A stretch of 64,000 nucleotides of DNA, taken from the NCBI RefSeq assembly GCF_014217605.1, contig NZ_CP043639.1:1077501-1141500 (forward strand). The letters are read 5' to 3'. The DNA comes from Sphingomonas sp. NBWT7. GTDB taxonomy: Bacteria > Pseudomonadota > Alphaproteobacteria > Sphingomonadales > Sphingomonadaceae. Under the pieces are notes generated by a model, which saw only the letters and a list, made by a program, of their open reading frames with translations, was not told the origin of the DNA and ran no database searches. The position numbers and the translations under genes were made by a program. Positions 1-8,673 of this stretch are shown in pieces; the stretch's first letter is position 1, and every line of letters starts with the position of its first letter.

Positions 1-1140
1 CTGTCCGCCGGGTTCCTCGCCTTTCTCATCGTCACCATGATCGCGCAGGGCGCCTCGGGCTTCACCGAGACGCGCCTCGCGCTGCCGATCGATTTTGCGC
101 GCGCGACGCTCGCCGTCACGCCCGAGCAGCTGCGCGGCCAGCGCGCCGATCTCGCGCTCGCCGGGGCGGGGCTCGAAGGCGTCGTCGACAGCGCAGCGGG
201 CGCGACCTTCGGGGCAAGTGGCGGCGCGGCGCTGCTGTCGGACGGCGCATGGCTGCGCGTGCGCGACGCGATCAAGGCTGATCCCTCGCTGCTGCGCCGC
301 AAGGCGACGCTCGACGTGCCCGTCGCGAGCGACATTGACATGGCGTATAAGGGTGCCGGCGGCGCGACCGCCGAACAAACCGTTGCCGTCCTGCGCGGCT
401 CACTGTCGCGCGGCCTTAACATCGGCTTCTTTGACGGCGCGGATTCGACCGATCCGACGCGTGTCGGCATCTGGGGCGCGCTCAAAGGATCGCTGCTGAC
501 GATGGCGGTCACGCTGATCCTCGCCTTTCCGATCGGCGTCCTTTCCGCGCTCTATCTCGAGGAGTACGCGCCGCGGAATCGCTGGACGGATCTCATCGAA
601 GTATCGATCAACAACCTCGCCGCCGTCCCCTCGATCATCTTCGGGCTGCTCGGCCTCGCGGTGTTCCTCGGCACGCTCGGCCTGCCACGTTCGGCGCCGA
701 TCGTCGGCGGGCTCACCCTCGCGCTGATGACGATGCCCGTCATCGTCATCGCCGGGCGTAACGCGATCAAGGCGGTGCCGCCCTCGATCCGCGACGCCGC
801 GCTCGGCATCGGCGCCAGCCCGGTGCAGGTCGTCTTCCACCACGTTCTGCCGCTCGCGCTGCCGGGCATTCTCACCGGCACGATCATCGGCATGGCGCGC
901 GCGCTCGGCGAAACTGCGCCGTTGCTGATGATCGGCATGCGCGCCTTCATCGCCGCCCCGCCCGCCGGGCTGGGTGATCCCGCGACGGTGCTGCCCGTGC
1001 AGATCTTTCTCTGGTCGGACGAGGTGCAGCGCGGGTTCGTCGAGAAGACGTCCGCCGCGATCATCGTCCTTCTCGTCTTCCTGCTCGCGATGAATGGCCT
1101 CGCCATCTATCTGCGCAACCGCTTCGAGACCCGCTGGTGA
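1..1140 (+). CDS. pstA: Phosphate ABC transporter permease PstA, 5' end outside window
   Basis: Inner-membrane permease of the high-affinity Pst phosphate importer. The reading frame is open from base 1, so the true start lies upstream and 379 codons are visible. The first ~135 residues form a soluble insert between the first membrane helix and the permease core, as in the long PstA form with a DUF3333-type region common in alphaproteobacteria. From about residue 155 there are five to six hydrophobic helices, and the permease loop with EAA-like signature sits near nt 770-910 (residues [20 protein letters not shown]). The stop overlaps the pstB start by 4 nt (GTGA), so the two are probably translationally coupled. 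The operon continues with pstB, phoU and phoB. Confidence 0.93.
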   Translation: MSAGFLAFLIVTMIAQGASGFTETRLALPIDFARATLAVTPEQLRGQRADLALAGAGLEGVVDSAAGATFGASGGAALLSDGAWLRVRDAIKADPSLLRRKATLDVPVASDIDMAYKGAGGATAEQTVAVLRGSLSRGLNIGFFDGADSTDPTRVGIWGALKGSLLTMAVTLILAFPIGVLSALYLEEYAPRNRWTDLIEVSINNLAAVPSIIFGLLGLAVFLGTLGLPRSAPIVGGLTLALMTMPVIVIAGRNAIKAVPPSIRDAALGIGASPVQVVFHHVLPLALPGILTGTIIGMARALGETAPLLMIGMRAFIAAPPAGLGDPATVLPVQIFLWSDEVQRGFVEKTSAAIIVLLVFLLAMNGLAIYLRNRFETRW

Positions 1141-1895
1141 CGCACAAGATCACGGCCCACAACGTCAACGTCTTCTACGGAGACAAGCAGGCGATCAACG
1201 ACGTCTCGATCGACGTCGATCAGGAGGACGTCACCGCCTTCATCGGTCCGTCGGGGTGTGGCAAGTCCACCTTTCTGCGCACGCTCAACCGGATGAACGA
1301 CACCGTCGCCGCGGCGCGTGTCACCGGCGATATACGCCTCGATGGCGAGGATATCTACGCGCGCGAGATGGACGTGGTGCAGCTGCGCGCGCGCGTCGGC
1401 ATGGTGTTCCAGAAACCCAATCCCTTCCCCAAGTCGATCTACGAGAACGTTGCCTACGGCCCCCGCATCCACGGCCTGGCGAGCGGCAAGGGCGATCTCG
1501 ATCGGATCGTCGAACAGTCGCTCACCCGCGCCGGCCTTTGGGGCGAGGTGAAGGACCGCCTGGCGGACAGCGGCACCGCGCTGTCGGGCGGCCAGCAGCA
1601 GCGGCTGTGCATCGCGCGCGCGATCGCGGTCGATCCCGAAGTTATCCTGATGGACGAGCCGTGCAGCGCGCTCGATCCGATCGCCACCGCGCGGATCGAG
1701 GAGCTGATCCACGATCTGCGCGGGCGCTACGCAATCGTCATCGTCACGCACAACATGCAGCAAGCGGCACGCGTCAGCCAGAAGACCGCCTTCTTCCACC
1801 TCGGCGAGCTGATCGAGTACGGCGACACCAACGACATCTTCACCAATCCGCGCGAGCGGCGCACCACCGATTACATCACCGGCCGGTACGGCTGA
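1137..1895 (+). CDS. pstB: Phosphate ABC transporter ATP-binding protein PstB
   Basis: ATPase that energises PstCA phosphate import. It is 252 residues, normal for the family. Walker A GPSGCGKS lies at residues 37-44, the Q-loop at FQKPNPFP (about 91-98, the phosphate-importer variant), the signature LSGGQQQR at 149-156, Walker B VILMDEP at 169-175, and the switch His in VTHNMQQ. It starts with GTG inside the pstA stop codon (4-nt overlap) and is followed after 11 bp by phoU. In this family PhoB usually activates transcription from upstream of pstS or pstC, which lies outside this window. Confidence 0.96.
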   Translation: MTHKITAHNVNVFYGDKQAINDVSIDVDQEDVTAFIGPSGCGKSTFLRTLNRMNDTVAAARVTGDIRLDGEDIYAREMDVVQLRARVGMVFQKPNPFPKSIYENVAYGPRIHGLASGKGDLDRIVEQSLTRAGLWGEVKDRLADSGTALSGGQQQRLCIARAIAVDPEVILMDEPCSALDPIATARIEELIHDLRGRYAIVIVTHNMQQAARVSQKTAFFHLGELIEYGDTNDIFTNPRERRTTDYITGRYG

Positions 1896-1906
1896 GAGGG
1901 CAGACG

Positions 1907-2589
1907 ATGGCCGCAGGACAGCAACATACCGTCAAGGCGTTCGACGAGGATATCGGGCGGCTGCGCGGGCTCATCAGCCAGATGGGCGGCCTTGCCGAAC
2001 ACGCGATCGAGGGGGCGATGCGCGCGCTCCAGCGCGGCGACCTCGGTCTCGCGCTCGAGGTACGCAGCGCGGATCGTCAGATCGACGCGATCGAGGCCGA
2101 GGTCGAGCGGCTCGTCGTGCGCATCATCGCGCTGCGCGCGCCGATGGCGAACGACCTGCGCGAAGTCGTCGCCGCGCTGAAGATCGCCGCGGTGGTCGAG
2201 CGGATCGGCGATTATGCCAAGAACATCGCCAAGCGCGTGCCGCTGATCGAGGGCGAGCACCGCATCGAGCCGATTTCGGTCATCCAGGCGATGGGCCGCA
2301 TGGCCGCCGAGATGGTGCACGATGTGCTCGACGCCTTCGCGCAGCGCAACGCCGACGCCGCGGTCGAGATTTGCGAGCGCGACGTCGCGCTCGACGATTT
2401 CTACGACGCGATTTTTCGTACGCTCGTCACCTACATGGTCGAAAACCCGAAGACGATCAGCGAGGTCGCGCACCTCCTGTTCGTCGCCAAGAATCTCGAA
2501 CGCATCGGCGACCACGCGACCAACGTCGCCGAGATGGTCTATTTCGCAGCGACCGGCACGCAGATGGCCGATCGCGAAAAGGGGGAATG

Positions 2590-2590
<1 letters not shown>
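1907..2590 (+). CDS. phoU: Phosphate signalling protein PhoU
   Basis: Negative modulator linking the Pst transporter to the PhoR/PhoB two-component system. It is 227 residues, all alpha-helical, with the usual two PhoU repeats, each bearing an E/D-rich metal-binding motif (ERIGDYAKN near residue 100 and ERIGDHATN near 200). The ATG at 1907 begins MAAGQQHTVKAFDEDI and follows the weak purine stretch GAGAGGGCAGACG. Its stop codon overlaps the ATGATG start of phoB. Position between pstB and phoB is the classic alphaproteobacterial order. Confidence 0.95.
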
Positions 2591-3282
<692 letters not shown>

Positions 3283-3417
3283 TGTCGGGCGGCAAATCCA
3301 GCGGTTGCCGGGGCGGGTCGTTGAATCGCTAGCGAAACGAAGGATACTTCGCGCCGCTAGCGCGTTCCCCGGCTGCGTTTCTACGCATTCAAGCGTATCC
3401 AGACGGGAGAAATCCGC

Positions 3418-3873
3418 ATGAAGTCCCTCTTCCTGGCAGCAGCCGCGATCATCGCGGTGCCCGTGTCCGCACAGATGCAGCCGGCTGCCCCCGCCGACCA
3501 GACGGCGCCCGCCGCTACCCCTGACACCGCGGCCACGCCGCCGGCCGATCCGGCTGCGATGCCGGCCGATCCGGCGATGCAGGCCCCGCCCGCGCCGGCC
3601 GGCAGCGATACGATGTCGACCACCAACAGCACCGGCATGAACAACGGCATGGCGCCGGCCGCGCCGATGGGTGATCCGAACGCCGCGGACCCAGCCGGCG
3701 GTTATCAGCCGAGCGCCCCGCCGATCCAGGGTACGCCGGCCGCAGGCGCCACCGTCCGCTTCCAGCCGGCAGCCGACCCCAACACCGCCTATCCGCCGCC
3801 GGCGCCGATGAAGAACTACCCGATCTGCAAGAAGGGTCAGTACGACAATTGCATGCAGCGCGGCGGCAAGTAA
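3418..3873 (+). CDS. Small secreted Pro/Ala-rich protein, unknown function
   Basis: A 151-residue protein with a clear signal peptide (MKSLFLAAAAIIAVPVSAQ, cleavage after SAQ). The mature part is low-complexity: residues 22-75 are dominated by Ala, Pro, Asp and Met, with a repeated A-D-P-A unit. The last ~20 residues differ sharply and contain the motif NYPICKKGQYDNCMQRGGK with two Cys seven apart, the only cysteines in the protein, suggesting a disulphide or metal site. I recall this tail in other sphingomonad hypothetical proteins but assign no function. It stands alone, with a hairpin (3930-3969) downstream. Confidence 0.75.
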   Translation: MKSLFLAAAAIIAVPVSAQMQPAAPADQTAPAATPDTAATPPADPAAMPADPAMQAPPAPAGSDTMSTTNSTGMNNGMAPAAPMGDPNAADPAGGYQPSAPPIQGTPAAGATVRFQPAADPNTAYPPPAPMKNYPICKKGQYDNCMQRGGK

Positions 3874-3929
3874 GCCCGCGGCAGGCACGCTGATCGACGG
3901 GTGGTTGCACCCGTTCGAATGACCAGTAT

Positions 3930-3969
3930 GGAAAGGCGCTCCAGTTCATATGAGGGGAGCGCCTTTTCC
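3930..3969 (+). terminator. Hairpin ending in TTTT, immediately before the next start codon
   Basis: Left arm GGAAAGGCGCTCC (3930-3942) pairs with GGAGCGCCTTTTCC (3956-3969), with one extra base. It has the shape of an intrinsic terminator for the secreted-protein gene at 3418. However, the right arm contains the GGAG that would serve as ribosome binding site for the ATG at 3970, so it could also control translation of the dehydrogenase. Confidence 0.6.
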
Positions 3970-4869
3970 ATGTCCATACGCTTCGACGACAAGGTAGCCA
4001 TCGTAACGGGCGCCGGCGGCGGCCTCGGTCGCGAATATGCGCTCGAACTCGCGCGACGCGGTGCCAAAGTCGTCGTCAACGATCTCGGCGGCGATCGTAC
4101 CGGCTCCGGCGCCTCCGATGCGGCGCACAAGGTGGTCGAGGAGATCAAGGCCGTGGGCGGCGAAGCGATGGCCAATGGCGCCAGCGTCACCGAATACGAG
4201 CAGATGGTCGAGATGGTCGCCAAGGCCAAGGAAGCCTGGGGCGGCGTTCACGTCCTCATCAACAACGCTGGCGTGCTTCGCGACAAGTCGTTCACCAAGA
4301 TGGACCCGGCCGACTTCGCCTTCGTGGTGCAGGTCCACCTGCTCGGCTCGGCCAACGCCACCAAGGCGGTGTGGGACACGATGCGCGAGCAGAATTACGG
4401 CCGCATCCTGATGACCGCCTCGTCGACGGGCCTCTACGGCAATTTCGGCCAGACCAATTACGGCGCCGCAAAGCTCGGGCTCGCCGGCTTCACCAAGTCG
4501 CTCTACCTCGAAGGTGCGAAGAACAACATCAAGGTCAACACGCTGGCGCCCGTCGCGGGCACGCGCATGACCGAGGATCTGTTCCCCGAACAGTTGTTCC
4601 AGGCCTTCTCGCCCGACAAGGTCGTCCCCGCTGCGCTCTATCTCGTCAGCGAGGACGCGCCGACCAACCAGATCGTCGGCGCCGGCGCCGGCGTCTTCCA
4701 GGCCGCCTATGTCACGCTGACGCCGGGCATCGCGCTGCAGGGTGACGATCTGTCGCCCGAGGGCATCGCCAAGCACTGGGCCGAGATCACCGATCGCAAC
4801 GGCGAGATCGTCCCCGATTCGGGCGCGGGCCAGTCGCAGATGATCGGCAAGAAGCTGCAGGGCGGCTGA
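3970..4869 (+). CDS. Short-chain dehydrogenase of the peroxisomal multifunctional enzyme (HSD17B4) N-domain type
   Basis: NAD(P)-dependent oxidoreductase of 299 residues, probably a 3-hydroxyacyl-CoA dehydrogenase-like enzyme of lipid breakdown. The cofactor motif TGAGGGLG is at residues 13-20, NNAG at 98-101, Ser ~151, and the catalytic Y164-x3-K168 in NYGAAKLG. The long C-terminal part (AGAGVFQAAYVTLTPG) matches the SDR domain of multifunctional enzyme type 2 rather than a classic 250-residue SDR. The start at 3970 is preferred over upstream ATGs because the homology starts there (MSIRFDDKVAIVTGA). No MaoC-type hydratase or thiolase is adjacent, so the substrate is unknown. Confidence 0.88.
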   Translation: MSIRFDDKVAIVTGAGGGLGREYALELARRGAKVVVNDLGGDRTGSGASDAAHKVVEEIKAVGGEAMANGASVTEYEQMVEMVAKAKEAWGGVHVLINNAGVLRDKSFTKMDPADFAFVVQVHLLGSANATKAVWDTMREQNYGRILMTASSTGLYGNFGQTNYGAAKLGLAGFTKSLYLEGAKNNIKVNTLAPVAGTRMTEDLFPEQLFQAFSPDKVVPAALYLVSEDAPTNQIVGAGAGVFQAAYVTLTPGIALQGDDLSPEGIAKHWAEITDRNGEIVPDSGAGQSQMIGKKLQGG

Positions 4870-4900
4870 TCGGCCGTTCGAAGAGCATGATGCGGTAAAT

Positions 4901-4941
4901 CGCCGGGTGATGAGCAACGGTTGCTTGCTCCTCACCCGGCG
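4901..4941 (+). terminator. Strong stem-loop between convergent genes, no T-tract
   Basis: Arms CGCCGGGTGATGAGCAA (4901-4917) and TTGCTCCTCACCCGGCG (4925-4941) pair over 17 bp with one mismatch around a 7-nt loop. It lies between the SDR gene and the convergent gene at 5000. There is no T-run on either side, so it may stabilise transcript ends or act as a weak bidirectional terminator. Confidence 0.55.
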
Positions 4942-4999
4942 TACCGTTGGGCATCATCGGTCCGCGACGGATCGGTGCGAACCGCCCTACGGCGCTGCG

Positions 5000-5617
5000 T
5001 TAGGCCTCAAGCGCGGCGATGCAGCGCGCCAGATTGTCCCGCGCGCGTGCTTCCCACCGGTCGTGGGCCCATTGCGTGATGAATAACCGCTCGCGCCCCA
5101 AGAAGCGCTGCAGCACACCGCTGCGCCCCGTCTTATACGCGTCGGACTGGACATGCGCATATTCCGTCGCGATCCCCGCGTCGTAGCGATCGAACTTATC
5201 CGCCTCGGCACCGAGGATCGCCAGATCGATGTCGAGCAGCAGCGCCGCATCCGGGCAGTCGCTACCGTCCGGAACGCGATGATCGATCGTTGCCACTATT
5301 GCTGCGCACGCGTGAGCAACGCTGCGCTCGTTCGCAATGCCGGCAAACTCCGCTGCGCATAGTGCTGCACTTAATCGCTCGTTGCGCCCCGGTGCGGCCT
5401 GCGGATCATACACCGCGTCATGCCACAGGATGAAGCCGATCGCGGCGACGGGGTCGGCGATCGCCACGCCGTCCGCTTCGGCGGCTGCGAGCGAGGCGAA
5501 CATTGCCAGCGGATGTGACCAGTCGTGATAGCGCCGCCACGGTTCGTCATAGCGGCAGCGTATCGCCATTCCCGCCGGCGTGGCGCACAGCTCTGCCGCG
5601 AGTGCGGCGATCGGCAT
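5000..5617 (-). CDS. Predicted metal-dependent HD-superfamily phosphohydrolase (COG4339 type)
   Basis: A 205-residue cytosolic protein. Motifs typical of the COG4339 group are visible: RYHDWSHPLAMF near residue 27 (His pair) and ILWHDAVYDP near residue 62 (HD dyad), then ATIDHR and LLDIDLAILG, a further Asp. These give a plausible divalent-metal site; the substrate is unknown. Its ATG overlaps the upstream gene's stop by one base (TGATG), so it is the third gene of the cysE-DUF2794 unit. An in-frame start further upstream is possible, but the coupling argues for 5617. Confidence 0.75.
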   Translation of the reverse strand: MPIAALAAELCATPAGMAIRCRYDEPWRRYHDWSHPLAMFASLAAAEADGVAIADPVAAIGFILWHDAVYDPQAAPGRNERLSAALCAAEFAGIANERSVAHACAAIVATIDHRVPDGSDCPDAALLLDIDLAILGAEADKFDRYDAGIATEYAHVQSDAYKTGRSGVLQRFLGRERLFITQWAHDRWEARARDNLARCIAALEA

Positions 5618-5958
5618 CAATCCTCGACCAGCTTCATCAGCCGGCGTTCGATCGGCGCGAGTACTGGGCCAAGCTCGTGTCCGCGCTTCACCACCTGCCC
5701 CGCCTCGCCGATCAGCGCCCACATCCCCTGTCGGTTGCGCAGCGCCGGGTTCTTTTCCACGCGGAACTCCGGTCGCTCGGTCGCGCGCCGGAACGCCGCG
5801 AAGACCGCCACATCGCGACCCAGATCAATCGCATAGTCGCGCCAGTGCCCCGCCGCGACCATCCGGCCATAAAGATCGAGGATACGATTCAGCTCGGGCC
5901 GCTCGAACGCGACCTGCCCCGGCCGGCCGACGTTGGGAAAGGGAGTGACGACGCCCAT
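5617..5958 (-). CDS. DUF2794 family protein
   Basis: A 113-residue protein that I recognise as a DUF2794 member from VAFERPELNRILDLYGRMVAAGHWRDYAID and the RPEFRVEKNP/GMWALIGE stretch. It has no signal peptide, membrane segment or cysteine pattern. It is joined by one-base TGATG overlaps to cysE upstream and the HD hydrolase downstream, so all three are probably co-translated. The function is unknown; I infer only that it belongs to a cysE-led transcription unit. Confidence 0.8.
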   Translation of the reverse strand: MGVVTPFPNVGRPGQVAFERPELNRILDLYGRMVAAGHWRDYAIDLGRDVAVFAAFRRATERPEFRVEKNPALRNRQGMWALIGEAGQVVKRGHELGPVLAPIERRLMKLVED

Positions 5959-6659
5959 CAGACTCGGTTACGCGCCACGGGCGGGGTCTGTTCCCCCGCA
6001 GCCCCGTCGGCGACCAGCGCGTCGAGCCGGGCCTTCATCATTTCGAGCTCGCAACGCAGGATCTCCACCTTCTGCGTCGCCGGATCGAACAGCTCGCTGC
6101 ACGGCGTGCCATAGGCCATGAACGGACGCTCGGGCGCCTTCCCGCCCTCTACCATCGTCGGCCGCGCCGGGATGCCTACCATCACCGCGCCCTCAGGCAC
6201 GTCACGCGTCACCACCGCATTGACACCGACGCGTGCGCGTCGCCCGACGGTGATCGGCCCCAGCACCTGCGCGCCCGATCCGATGATCGCCCCGTCGAGC
6301 AGCGTCGGATGCCGCTTGCCCGCGACGCCGTTGTCGGGGCTCGTCCCGCCCAGCGTCACATACTGGTAGATGGTGACGTCGTCGCCGATCTCCGCAGTCT
6401 CGCCGATCACGACGAAGCCGTGGTCGATGAAGAAATTGCGTCCGATCGTTGCGCCGGGATGGATGTCGATCGCGGTCAGGAAACGCGACAGGTGATTGAT
6501 CATCCGCGCCAGCAGGAAAAGCCGGCGACGGTACAGCCAGTGCGCGACGCGATGCCAGCCGAGCGCCCAAACGCCCGGATAAGTTAGCACCTCAAGCCGG
6601 GAATGCGGCGCGGGATCGCGCGCGCGGATCGAATCGAGGTAGTCGGCCAGTCGCGCCAT
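5958..6659 (-). CDS. cysE: Serine O-acetyltransferase CysE (EpsC type)
   Basis: Makes O-acetylserine from serine and acetyl-CoA, the first step of cysteine synthesis. The left-handed beta-helix is clear: DIHPGATIGRNFFIDHGFVVIGETAEIGDDVTIYQ, with the catalytic DH pair in IDHG, then hexapeptide turns up to PTMVEGG. A ~45-residue helical tail with CELEMMKARLDAL (likely coiled coil) follows. The start at 6659 is preferred because GGGGGG lies six bases upstream; an alternative ATG at 6677 adds six residues. A sulphur-compound exporter is divergently oriented, suggesting a shared sulphur theme. Confidence 0.92.
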   Translation of the reverse strand: MARLADYLDSIRARDPAPHSRLEVLTYPGVWALGWHRVAHWLYRRRLFLLARMINHLSRFLTAIDIHPGATIGRNFFIDHGFVVIGETAEIGDDVTIYQYVTLGGTSPDNGVAGKRHPTLLDGAIIGSGAQVLGPITVGRRARVGVNAVVTRDVPEGAVMVGIPARPTMVEGGKAPERPFMAYGTPCSELFDPATQKVEILRCELEMMKARLDALVADGAAGEQTPPVARNRV

Positions 6660-6765
6660 CAGCGCCCCCCATGTCACTGGCCACGATCTAGGTTGGGGGC
6701 GGAACGATTTCCAGCGACGGCGAAGTTATCGCTTCTTGTCGCAAAGCACATCGTTCTTGTAGGAT

Positions 6766-7581
6766 ATGGATGGTTACGCCAAGCGGCGATCTCTCAACCG
6801 CCGTGGGGGAACGGGCTTGGACTTGTCGTTGGTCACCCTCGAAGGACTGATACCGTTCATCCTCGTCGGGTTCGGCGCGCAGATCGTCGACGGGGCGCTC
6901 GGCATGGCATTCGGGGTCATCTGCAACACGTTGCTCGTCGCAGTGATCGGCCTGCCGCCGGCACGCGCATCGGCGAACGTTCATATCGTCGAGGCATTCA
7001 CCACCGCCGTCTCCGGCATCAGCCACGTCCTCCACGGTAACGTCGACCGTTCGCTGTTCCTGCGGCTGCTGATCCCCGGCATGATCGGCGGTATCGGCGG
7101 CGCGTATCTCATCACAAGTGTCGACGGCGACACGGTGAAGCCGTTCGTCCTCGCCTATCTCGTCGCGATCGGCGTCTACCTCCTCGTCCGCGGGCTGTTC
7201 TTTCCGCCCAAGACGCAGAAGCCCAAGGTGGTCGAGCCGCTCGGCCTGATCGGCGGCTTCCTCGATGCCGCAGGCGGCGGCGGCTGGGGCCCGGTCGTGA
7301 CCTCGAACCTGCTCGTCCAAGGCGTCGAGCCGCGCCGGGTGGTCGGCACCGTCAACTCGGTCGAATTCTTCCTGACGATCACCGTCTCGGCGACGTTCAT
7401 CTACCATCTTGGGCTCAACGATTTCGCAATGGCCACCGTCGGGCTGCTGATCGGCGGCGTCTGTGCCGCGCCGTTCGGGGCGATCGCCGCCAAGCGGATT
7501 CCCACGCGCACCATGCTGATCCTCGTCGGCGTCGTGCTGATGATCACCAGCATCTACGGCTTCATCAACGCCGTCTTGTGA
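6766..7581 (+). CDS. TauE/SafE (TSUP) family membrane exporter
   Basis: A 271-residue integral inner-membrane protein with about eight helices in two halves. Each half carries the family's glycine-rich motif (GFGAQIVDGALGMAFG near residue 36; GGFLDAAGGGGWGPV near 164). The family moves sulphite, taurine-derived or other sulphur-containing organic anions; the substrate here is unknown. It faces away from cysE, which fits a sulphur role. The ATG at 6766 has AGGA upstream; a TTG at 6817 preceded by GGGGGA would drop a basic 17-residue leader and is a fair alternative start. Confidence 0.87.
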   Translation: MDGYAKRRSLNRRGGTGLDLSLVTLEGLIPFILVGFGAQIVDGALGMAFGVICNTLLVAVIGLPPARASANVHIVEAFTTAVSGISHVLHGNVDRSLFLRLLIPGMIGGIGGAYLITSVDGDTVKPFVLAYLVAIGVYLLVRGLFFPPKTQKPKVVEPLGLIGGFLDAAGGGGWGPVVTSNLLVQGVEPRRVVGTVNSVEFFLTITVSATFIYHLGLNDFAMATVGLLIGGVCAAPFGAIAAKRIPTRTMLILVGVVLMITSIYGFINAVL

Positions 7582-7651
7582 CGGCCGAATAGCGCTGTTC
7601 GCAATTGATCGGGCAAGTTAAGCGGACGCGCATGATCGATCGAGACGATTG

Positions 7652-8554
7652 ATGGCCGCGACCTACCTGCCGACGCTCAAGCAGCTGCAATATCTCATCG
7701 CCCTGAAGGACCAGGGCCATTTCGGCCGCGCGGCGGAGAGCGTCTTCGTTACCCAGTCGACGCTGTCGGCGGGCATCCGTGAGCTCGAGACGCTGATCGG
7801 CGTCACGCTGGTCGAACGCACGCGGCGCGTCGTCCGCTTCACGCCGCTCGGCGAGGCGATGGTCGCCAAGGCGCGCCGCGTCGTGCGCGAGGCGGAGGAA
7901 TTCGGCGACATGGCACGCGCCGCGGGACGCCCGCTGTCTGGCGAGTTGCGGATGAGCGTCATCCCCACCATCGCGCCGTTTCTGCTGCCGCGGGTACTTC
8001 CGCGGCTGCGCGCCGACTTCCCGGACCTGCGGCTGTTCCTGCGCGAGGAGACGAGCGCCGCGGCATGCGACTCGCTACAGAGCGGCCGCGCCGACTGCGT
8101 CCTTCTCGCCCTGCCCTATGCATGCGGCGAAGTGACCGCCGCGCCGCTGTTCGACGATCGCCTGTTCCTCGCCTTTCCGGAGGGCGAGTTGCCCGAGGGC
8201 GCGGCGCCGATCTCCCCCGCCGATATCGACGAGACGCGACTGCTGCTGCTCGAGGACGGGCATTGCCTCAAGGATCACGCGCTCGCCGCGTGCAACCGCC
8301 CCGAATTGCGCGCCGAGGCGACGATGATGGGCACATCGCTCCACACGATCGTCCAAATGGTCGACAACAGGCTCGGCATGACGATGCTGCCCGAGCTCGC
8401 GATCAGCGCGGGCATCCTCGATCACACCGGCATTGCCGCGCGCCCGCTCGGCGGCGAGAATCCGAAGCGCACCGTCGCGCTCGCCTGGCGCCGCGCCAGC
8501 CCGCGCGAGCGCGATTTCCGGCTCCTCGCGGAAATCCTCGCCACCTTTCACTGA
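7652..8554 (+). CDS. oxyR: Hydrogen peroxide-sensing LysR-type regulator OxyR
   Basis: A 300-residue LysR-type transcription factor for oxidative stress. The N-terminal winged helix-turn-helix covers residues ~5-65 (LIALKDQGHFGRAAESVFVTQSTLS). The sensor domain contains GHCLKDHALAAC, with Cys205 and Cys214 matching the redox-active C199/C208 pair of E. coli OxyR, which identifies it among LysR proteins. The ATG at 7652 overlaps an alternative TTG one codon earlier. No catalase or alkyl-hydroperoxidase gene is adjacent, so targets are elsewhere. Expected regulation is autoregulation from the 70-bp upstream gap. Confidence 0.92.
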   Translation: MAATYLPTLKQLQYLIALKDQGHFGRAAESVFVTQSTLSAGIRELETLIGVTLVERTRRVVRFTPLGEAMVAKARRVVREAEEFGDMARAAGRPLSGELRMSVIPTIAPFLLPRVLPRLRADFPDLRLFLREETSAAACDSLQSGRADCVLLALPYACGEVTAAPLFDDRLFLAFPEGELPEGAAPISPADIDETRLLLLEDGHCLKDHALAACNRPELRAEATMMGTSLHTIVQMVDNRLGMTMLPELAISAGILDHTGIAARPLGGENPKRTVALAWRRASPRERDFRLLAEILATFH

Positions 8555-8643
8555 CGCGCTTTTCCCGCTTCATTTCCCCGCCCGGTTCGCGCTAGGTGAA
8601 ATTAAGCCGTCCGCATTAATCGGCGGCGGTCGGGAGAGCGTTC

Positions 8644-8673
8644 ATGGTCACACGTCGGGCAATCATGGCATGA
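8644..8673 (+). CDS. Putative 9-codon upstream ORF coupled to the kinase-like gene
   Basis: The ATG at 8644 is preceded by GGGAGAG (8632-8638) and opens a nine-codon frame (MVTRRAIMA) whose TGA at 8671 overlaps the ATG of the next gene at 8670 (ATGA). The downstream gene has no obvious ribosome site of its own, so this frame could deliver ribosomes to it by translational coupling. The peptide itself shows nothing regulatory. Chance cannot be excluded. Confidence 0.35.
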   Translation: MVTRRAIMA

